Made by a program: the position numbers and the translations under genes | Notes under the pieces: generated by a model | Told to the model about the DNA's origin: nothing | Seen by the model: the letters and a program-made list of their open reading frames with translations, nothing else | Databases searched by the model: none | Assembly: GCA_004151065.3 (NCBI GenBank) | Contig: NWUY0300000495.1 | Span: 23,125-49,663, forward strand | Reading direction: 5' to 3' | Length of the DNA stretch: 26,539 nt | Origin: Larix sibirica | Lineage: Eukaryota > Streptophyta > Pinopsida > Pinales > Pinaceae | Part shown: positions 19,827 through 26,539 of the stretch, piece after piece | Position numbering within the stretch: the first letter of the stretch is position 1 | How the letters are laid out: each line of letters opens with the position of its first letter

Positions 19827-20437
19827 ATTAGGCCAAAATTATGGAACACGACCATAGATAAAATGCATAAAATTAGTTTCATAGAAATATATGCATATAA
19901 AATTTAGGTGAAATGCACTATAAATAGTTATACTACAGGATAATCATATGAAATGTGGCTAAAATGAGCAATTTCATATCAAGATATGTATATAAATCAT
20001 GGCTAAATTGCATTAGAAATAGTGATATAGAAATTATAAAGGTATTTAAAATGTTTCCAGTGCAATATTTGTAGTGGATTATAAACTAAATGTACGTAAA
20101 ATGGACGTAGAGCAAGTCACATTTATAAAAATCAACACAGGGAGTTGATTTCTTAGTTTACAGAAGTGTACAATAATTAAATAGAATAATAATTATTTGT
20201 TATTTATTTTTTGAAACGCAATTATACATTTAAAACATTTAAGCTCTTACTTAAATATTTGTTAGGTTTACTTAATTACTTAATTGTTAAGCAACTCCTA
20301 ACTTAATACACCTCCAAGCATAAGTGACTCCTAACCTAAGTAGCACACTAAACTATGTTTGCATTACATTTTTTCCATATGTATGTGTTGTTTTATTTGT
20401 TTTTATTTTATTATAATTGCACCAAGTTAAATGATTG
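19827..20437. other. AT-rich spacer
   Basis: Beyond the faint repeat echoes nothing is recognisable. The minus frame at 19595-19882 is a translation of the tandem repeat. Confidence 0.5.
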
Positions 20438-20491
20438 ATGAAAGATGAGTACATCTAAGAATTTATGAAAGATGAGTACATTTACTTCTAA
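20438..20491 (+). repeat. 27-bp tandem duplication
   Basis: atgaaagatgagtacat occurs at 20438 and 20465, each copy followed by a taagaattt motif. Confidence 0.75.
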
Positions 20492-21300
20492 GAATTTGTT
20501 ATTTCTATCATTTCCTTTCAAGGAAATTTTCATATTCAACAATATCACCTCTCTCTTTGTGCACAAAAATTATGAAATATGTTAGATTATATTAGTCCCT
20601 TGAATTTAGGCATCCAAATAACAATCCAAAGTTAAAAATTTTGAAACATAAAAGATGTCATAGGAAGCTTGCCAAAGTCCTAAATTTTGGCAAGTGTGCT
20701 TTGTTAGTACATGGAACATACCATATTTTTGGCATTTATGATTAGGTTCGACCAATGAATTTGTGTGAGTCTCCAAATTCCTTCAAATCTATGCATTGCC
20801 TAACCCAGGAGAGCAATAATTCCTTGTCCATGACTTTTGAAGAGACATTTAATGTATGGTCATAGGTTTATAACCAAGTGGACTTCTTCTGGGGTTGCAA
20901 GGGAGCTAGAGACAGATAGTGAGAGTTCCCTTGGATTTTTATCACCTTGCTATAACTTAATATCATTTCTCATTCACGCTTTCACTTGGATTTCCCCATT
21001 GGTGGATTTCATCACCCTTGGCTGAAGGTCAATTATTTGGCCCCTTTAATTCTGTATGGATTGCTTGTGCTTTATTAGCATGTCTTAGGGATGTGAATTT
21101 TGTTTGTTTGTTTCTAATTAATTATAGTAATGAAGTAATTTACAAGTGATCCCTAATCTAATTACAATCAATGGAAAAAAAGAATAATAATTCTCTTTGT
21201 ATATCACTTTGAAAGATTGTAATTAGTTGTTTCTCACTTGGATTTGATTTGATTGGAGGCCAAAACTTTGTTGTGTACCCATTCACAATGAGTTTTGTAT
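20492..21300. other. Spacer without recognised gene
   Basis: The plus frame at 20837-21025 (includes WTSSGVARELETDSESSLGF) is mildly protein-like but has no supporting splice sites or known motif. Confidence 0.4.
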
Positions 21301-21510
21301 TTATTCCTTGGGAATAGGCATCAAGCCATGCCACTCATGTGAATCCAAGTAGTAATTACTCAATGTATATGGCTTCCCGCATGATTGACAATGGGAAAAA
21401 CAAATATAGTGATTCAATAAATATAACTCATCTTTTTGAATTATATCCATTAAATTATACTTTTGGTAACTAGCATAATCCTTCTTAATTGCCACAACAT
21501 CTAACCCAAG
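21301..21510 (-). pseudogene. Unassigned minus-strand frame with a CxxC motif
   Basis: After a TAG at 21511-21513 the minus strand is open for 69 codons and reads LGLDVVAIKKDYASYQKYNL, then LLNHYICFSHCQSCGKPYTL and YYLDSHEWHGLMPIPKE before the stop. HCQSCGKPY looks like half of a zinc site, with two His further on, but one CxxC is weak evidence. It may be an exon or fossil of a transposon or host protein; no family recognised. Confidence 0.25.
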
Positions 21511-21635
21511 CTAACACCCCTAATCACTTTAACCCATAACAACTATAATACCTAACCTAGAAACCCTCAATCCTTATAACCTTAATCCCTCGTTATTGTA
21601 AACCCTCACCCATATAATACCCCCCTTTTATTATT
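21500..21635 (+). repeat. C-rich patch with scattered telomere-like words
   Basis: Words such as ctaaccca, cccctaatc, taacccat, cctaaccta, aaaccctc and taaaccctcaccc recur, loosely like the plant CCCTAAA unit. No two adjacent perfect units exist, so it is at best a very degenerate interstitial telomere-like stretch. Confidence 0.3.
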
Positions 21636-22398
21636 TAATTAATTAGTTTCTAGATTGTCTAACCAATGGTAGGTCCACCAAATTCTCTATGTCCATTTGA
21701 TTCAGAGTCTGGCTTAGTAAGTTCATTTAGCAATAACTTGAATTTTGTAAATTTCTTATTGCAAAAAATGACATATTTGTATTGTCACTCATAAGTATTG
21801 CATTTGTATTATTTCTTGTGCAAAGGAGACATGAAAAATCTAGTTCAACATCAAGCAATTCCTCTTCTATACAATCTCGAAGTACTCTACTAGTTCATCC
21901 TTTGCTCAAGATGTTAGTTCACTATTCTATTGTATTATAACATTTAGTTTTTATTTTTGTTTTTTTGTAAGTTAGGAGTATGTTTTCTCTTAATGTACAA
22001 GAAAATGATTACCTCATATCAGACCTAATTTTCCCCCTTTAAGGTAGAATGTTTGATATTTTTAGAGTAATTTGTACAACTATATATAGGATTGTCCAAA
22101 CTAACTAAGTTCCACATGTAAAAATTAAAACAATCCAAACAAAAAACCTTAAAATACCATCCTTTTCAAGGTTGATATCAAAAGTGATTGTTAACAATAC
22201 ATTATTCCAAAAATGGAGCCCATTTCTTATGGATTTTACCCTAATTTGAACTTGGTATATTAAGCTAAGGGATCTAAGAAAGACCCTATGACATATAGAC
22301 ATGAAAATTAAATATAATAGAACTTGCATAGTTGAGTATCAAATATACTACCCATCTTAAGAATTACTATCAATTATGATGAGTTCAAGTTGAGAATC
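21636..22398. other. AT-rich spacer
   Basis: No gene. The minus frame at 22105-22329 has no support beyond being open. Confidence 0.5.
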
Positions 22399-23044
22399 CT
22401 ATTGAGTTTCCTTCATTGGTTGCTCCTTTGGCTCGTCATCCATTGTGACAACTCTTAGACCCCAATGTGATTTTATGAGAGCATCATAATTATTCTCCAT
22501 GAATTACAAATTTTGCATAATGGAATGGTGCATGTAGTTGTTCCCTTCCTCCAAGGCCTCAGCTATTAGAAATTTGATCAACCAATTGACTTTTGTCATG
22601 TTTGATACTTTAGTGTCTTTTCTTCTAGAGAGTCCTATATCAAGCATCCATTGAAGAGTTTCCATGTCTATCATATCAGTAGGATTCTTATCCCAAGTGG
22701 ATACTACCTTCTTTTCGAATTCATCCACTTCAAATTTAATAACATCATAGTGGTTATGGAAATACCTATTTGCGGCTGCCATGGATTCCTTCTACACAAT
22801 GTGTATTTTCTTGAATTCCCTTTTTATTGGTACGGTATTGTCATTTCTTGGAATACCATAGCTAGTGGTCCTCCCCCCTTCCACTGCTTCCATGAGAACC
22901 TAGACTTTACCTTTTCCCTCAACAAATTGAAGTCCCTTCATTGTTATTGTCTCTTTGTAATGATACTTGCCTAGAGACGTGTTCTTCCAAACTAAGTTCG
23001 AGTCTACATTTATCCCCTATATATTCCCTTGAACTTGCAACCAT
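22399..23044 (-). pseudogene. Unrecognised protein-coding pseudogene
   Basis: The minus strand carries consistent protein-like text over 646 bp. It opens MVASSREYIGDKCRLELSLE (22919-23044), then a frameshift leads to one frame holding QFVEGKGKV, MEAVEGGRTTSYGIPRNDNT, the 92-codon frame at 22504-22782 (MAAANRYFHNHYDVIKFEVD, then WMLDIGLSRRKDTKVSNMTK and VNWLIKFLIAEALEEGNNYM) and finally MENNYDALIKSHWGLRVVTM before a stop at 22399. Three internal stops in that frame (after GKGKV, after HIV, after MQNL) plus the shift mark it as dead. Charged, probably soluble and alpha-helical, about 210 residues. It lies beyond the 3' end of the LINE on the same strand but shows no LINE motif. Confidence 0.5.
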
Positions 23045-23479
23045 ATATAAATCCTTAGAAACCCTACACACTAAAGATCATTTGCAGTGCTCTCAAAGAG
23101 TCTTGGAAAAAAAATGAGATAAAAAGACTAGACCAGGGCTTTGAGCCACCTCCATAAACCAATAAAGAGCATTTCCAATATCCTTACATCCATATGAAAC
23201 TCCATCAATATAGGTTGTGTTTTAACCATGATGTAATATCGACTCTCCTCCTCCCAAACATAATTCATCATCATTCATCTCTCTACTTGGAATCCTCTCA
23301 ATTGTTCATGGATTATTGACCAATTGTTAAAATAATTTCCCATCTTCACTGGTTGTGGTAATCATTTCTACTTGAGCTCATATCCCTTTTATCCCATTTA
23401 GGTGTGATACATCTAAATTGTGAAGTTGGAGAAAGTATGATTTGAGCCTAGAGTAGTGGATTTTATCCCATGTTGTCTC
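23045..23479. other. Spacer, possibly LINE 3' sequence
   Basis: Just downstream (minus sense) of the RNase H domain, so it could include the LINE 3' UTR. No clear poly-A tail (poly-T on the + strand) was found. Confidence 0.35.
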
Positions 23480-23912
23480 TAGATCCCTATCCACTTGAGT
23501 CACCCTCATTTTCCAGTTTTTCGGCTAGGTTGTTGGCCTTTTGTCTAATGTGATAAGGGTTGATTGTTGATATTATATTAGTAATTTTTAGAATGTTTTC
23601 CCATGCAACAATCAACCTCTATATATTATTTATTTTCTAAATCCTTGCCCCATTAAACAATTTCTTAAGAGATTGGACCAAGATTAGAGAGTCCCCTTCA
23701 AATGTTAATATGACATAATCTTGTTTTGTTGTGATTTGTAATCGCTTCTCCATAACTCTTACTTTAGCTAAGTTGTTTGTATTAGTCCCTAGGAAATTTG
23801 GAAAGAATATTAGGATCTTACCTCTGTTATCCCTAAAGATTCCTCCTATCCATGTTGATCCAGGGTTTCCTTTTGAAGCCCCATTAAATTTAAGTTTGAA
23901 GAAGTCCTTCTA
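23480..23912 (-). pseudogene. LINE RNase H domain, catalytically dead
   Basis: The minus frame reads KLKFNGASKGNPGSTWIGGI, then LGTNTNNLAKVRVMEKRLQ and FEGDSLILVQSLKKLF, a clear plant-LINE RNase H. The first catalytic Asp (normally FDGAS) is Asn and the Glu (normally AELRA) is Lys; the Asp in EGDS remains. A stop follows near 23637, and past it HIRQKANNLAEKLENEGDS matches the conserved last helix. Confidence 0.85.
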
Positions 23913-24369
23913 GGGAGGGGAGTAGATTTCTGGAGAGTGAGCATGCAGAATGGATGGAACTGTAGTTGTTTTAAGAGGATTTAAGTCAATACCTCATATA
24001 AATAGAATTATATGCTCATGAGGTTGACATTTTTTGTTTTCTTCTCTCCAATGAAAGAAGGTGATAATTTCTATGATTTTTTTTTTAATGTCATTCCAAA
24101 CCTCTTCAATTTTTTCTTTTTTGTGTTTGAAAATTATTCAATTCCTTTCTTTCCATATTCCCCAGGGTAAGAAACTTGGGAAGAGGCACCATATATTATT
24201 CAATGCTTGATTTTCCTATGGGGAATCTCTCCAATCTCTAATATTTTAAGGTATGTCATACCTAAGCTTGTCCATCAACCTAGATGTCTTTGTACCTTTA
24301 TCCCATAACCATTTTGCATGATCACATTAAGTGAAGAGGTACTTTAGGGAATCCTATTATCATTCATAC

Positions 24370-24490
24370 ATCGAGCAGATAGAAGGTCCTTCAAATCCCC
24401 TTGACTAGATTTTGTCCCAAGTCAAAAACTTTTTCTACAACAGTCGCCAAAGGAAGGTAGAGATTTTAGGCCATAGATCAGGATTTCATA
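24370..24490 (-). pseudogene. LINE zf-RVT zinc-binding domain, degenerate
   Basis: The frame reads NPDLWPKISTFLWRLL, a stop, KKFLTWDKI, a stop, and SRGFEGPSICSMYE. This matches the zf-RVT pattern of an aromatic FxWRLL, a TWD and RG.xGPSxCxxC, with the second Cys changed to Tyr. Confidence 0.75.
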
Positions 24491-25062
24491 CTTTGCTCAA
24501 TTCTTATCTTTATCCATGTAACTATGGATTGCTTCTCATGCACATGATTCCTTTTCCCAAAAAGTCCCTTCTCCTTTTTATGCCTATATGAGAATATCTT
24601 GATCATATTGAGACCCAATCCTCTTGTTTTTAAGTTCCACTATAAGTAGTTCTAGGGGACATGGTGGACCAAGACTATGAAGCATATTCTAGATTCCAAT
24701 TCATTGGGTTTTTCACTGTATCCTCCTCCCAATAATGAGAAACCTTGGTCCAATTTAATGATAGAAAGTGCTTCCTAATTTCCATAAGTAATTGTTTATC
24801 CTATAACTTTGGCATTTGCTATAATGAGTCGTGTTAGAATAAGAAATTTTTTCCATTTCTAACTTCCTAGAAGCAATTCGATTTGATCATTTCTCTATTT
24901 ATCTAAGCATTATTCCAAATTGGAGAGTCTTCTATGGATCCATTCATTCTTATAAATTCTTGTTCTTATATGTGCTTTGCATATTCCATATTTAACTCCA
25001 TAGATCATTGGTATTGGTTATCTAGCACCACCATATTTTACCTGATAGGACCTTTCCAAAGA

Positions 25063-26539
25063 TGTAACATCCCCGTCCATCAGGCGAACATCATAGAGGG
25101 GGATATGAATGATTATGAGTTATAAATTAAGCCCGAAGGACATATATGATCCATAAACATGAAATAAAAGCATGTGCAGATGCATAGTACAAAAAAAATG
25201 GAATTAAAACTCAATCCACACACATAACACATGCATTTACCAACGTAATAAATCACATGCATAATCATAACTCATTGCAACTCAAATAACAACATATCAA
25301 CTCAAATATAAGGAAATACTTATTTGAAATAAAGATCCAAGCAAATGGTTGTGTAAGTGCAATTTTCCACCCAACTGTAGGTATTATGTCCAAGAGATAC
25401 TATTTATGCTAAGAGTTGATCCCCAAGCTAGGCTATGAGTCCACCAGGGAAAGGGAAACACCTACAAGTTTCTATATCTCATTCCACAACCCAATCTTCT
25501 CTCTGTGCTCAACCAAATTCTCTTACAAATATCTACAATGGTATCACACAGCCTGCATACCCTTGAATCCACAATACCTACCCCCACACAACACCATCTA
25601 GGGTCAGGTATCCCCTTCTCCAATCCAGGTACCTCAAGCGATCCATCTTGCCAAGTGTTTCTAGTGTGTGCATAGAAAGAGTCCATTTGGGTGCTCATTG
25701 TTGGATACCTGTAGCTTTCACTCATGGATCCTTAAGCATGTATGAGTAGCATAAATCAATGGGTCGGTCTCAGGCCTCAAGGCTCACTTACAATTGTGTG
25801 TGTGTGTGTGCATATTTAGTCTTTAGATCGAGATTATAGGGTAACAAATAGTCTAGTTTCAAGGAAATTATGTGGCAATGCAGAAGGGTAGGAGTGTCTA
25901 ATGCATGAGGGTAAGTCGATGAGTGCCTACATAGTGTAACAAACTGGGAATATGGGTGAACTAGGAGAATGTCTCCACATAAATGAATCGAGCGAGTCTG
26001 CACGTAAGCGAGTATTGGGGAGCGTAAGTTCGCATTGAGGGTTTGGGTGTAATGAGAGTGAGTCCATGTCTGCGAGGGTGGATGTATCCACGAGGTGCGT
26101 AAGTATTAAGAGAGTCTGGGAGAGAGAGAAATTCTAAAATTATGAACGTGAACATAAGCCTGAGGGTAGCATAAATCTGGGTGAATGGATGTGTAAGTAA
26201 ATTTGGGTCCGCGAGCAAGTAGATGTGAAGGTAAGATCAACGAATCTAAACCCAGGGTAGGATAGAGGGGAAAGCAATGAACTCCCTTAACATAAATTTT
26301 GATCATGGGGAAGAAGGACTTCTACAACTGTGCCCCCAAAAGCACCTTCATCCCCATGCTTCCTTAACTACACAAAGGAAATTCTCCCACCAACCTCACA
26401 CATAAATTAAATGATTGGGTGAAATAATAAAAGTTAGTAATTAGCTCATTCAAGGCTCATGGAAGGCATTGGATTGGATCTATGGAAGAAACTTGGAAAT
26501 CAAGAATTCAATCCCCCATAGGCTCCCTTTCCTCTTCCC
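25063..26539 (+). mobile_element. Probable LTR retrotransposon sequence running off the window
   Basis: TGTAACATCCCCGTCC at 25063 closely resembles the LTR starts of many plant Ty3/gypsy elements (TGTAACACCCC type) and sits exactly where LINE similarity ends. The sequence beyond is richer in GC than most of the window and has no coding domain, as expected for an LTR. Frames at 25416-26306 on both strands have no recognisable motif. The other end lies outside the window, so the length and even the LTR call are inference. Confidence 0.4.
25795..25810 (+). repeat. (TG)8 microsatellite
   Basis: An uninterrupted GT run of 16 bases. Confidence 0.95.

Larger units (their letters stand above)
23480..25062 (-). 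mobile_element. 5'-truncated, dead LINE (plant L1-type) remnant
   Basis: Minus-strand order is the region after RT (KIWWC, stop, ITNTNDLW; compare the family's WWRW..NP..LW), zf-RVT and a C-terminal RNase H, the layout of plant L1-type ORF2. Stops and frameshifts occur throughout. Endonuclease and RT core are absent: similarity stops near 25050, where another element appears to begin at 25063. Confidence 0.8.

Noticed and set aside
21500-21635. Interstitial telomere repeat
   Set aside because: Only scattered telomere-like words, no consecutive CCCTAAA units; kept as a low-confidence C-rich patch.
1-26539. CRISPR array, bacterial operon, tRNA or rRNA genes
   Set aside because: No regular short repeat-spacer pattern, no ribosome-binding-site or operon layout, and no cloverleaf or rRNA core seen; introns and retrotransposons point to a plant nuclear genome.

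Overview
The window looks like gene-poor intergenic DNA from a large seed-plant genome, most likely a gymnosperm such as a conifer. It is AT-rich (about one third GC by eye), almost every coding trace is broken by stops and frameshifts, and most recognisable sequence is decayed retrotransposon: a tandem LTR array, a Ty1/copia element, a LINE, and a probable LTR that enters from 25063 and runs to the window end. The organism call is inference. No intact, confidently named gene is present. One ambiguous base (position 13946) shows this is draft assembly.

Layout. 1-1080: possible 3' end of a host gene on the + strand, as exon-like segments at 1-161, 510-584 and 714-789 whose phases join. 1080-2630: AT-rich spacer with small duplications. 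2751-7830: the most striking structure, a minus-strand tandem array of three related LTRs (2827-3805, 3911-5073, 5181-7812) separated by two internal domains of only 105 and 107 bp. Each internal domain carries a primer-binding-site-like sequence (tRNA-Arg type) next to one LTR and a short polypurine-tract-like sequence next to the other. The third LTR contains a segment of about 735 bp repeated three times; removing the two extra copies gives about 1162 bp, the length of LTR2 (1163 bp).

8097-10698: Ty1/copia element on the + strand with 5' LTR, a perfect 12-nt initiator-Met PBS, dead gag, protease and integrase, cut off inside the integrase core. 10699-13874: AT-rich, no recognisable gene, with one promoter/LTR-like patch near 13150. 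13875-14057: short frame with a good signal peptide. 14836-15188: a diverged direct duplication. 16597-17366: exon-like or pseudogene frames on the minus strand. 17852-18750: a 900-bp purine-rich tract with a 48-bp minisatellite; it creates long but meaningless open frames. 19471-19826: another tandem repeat. 21301-21510: an unassigned minus-strand frame. 22399-23044: an unrecognised minus-strand pseudogene with three internal stops and a frameshift.

23480-25062: minus-strand LINE remnant (ORF2 region between RT and zf-RVT, zf-RVT, RNase H), apparently cut at 25063 by an element beginning TGTAACATCCC.

The parts do not work together as an operon or pathway. The window is a record of successive insertion, tandem duplication and decay. 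The candidate for something undescribed is the LTR array: LTRs over 1 kb with an internal domain near 106 bp, multimerised in tandem.
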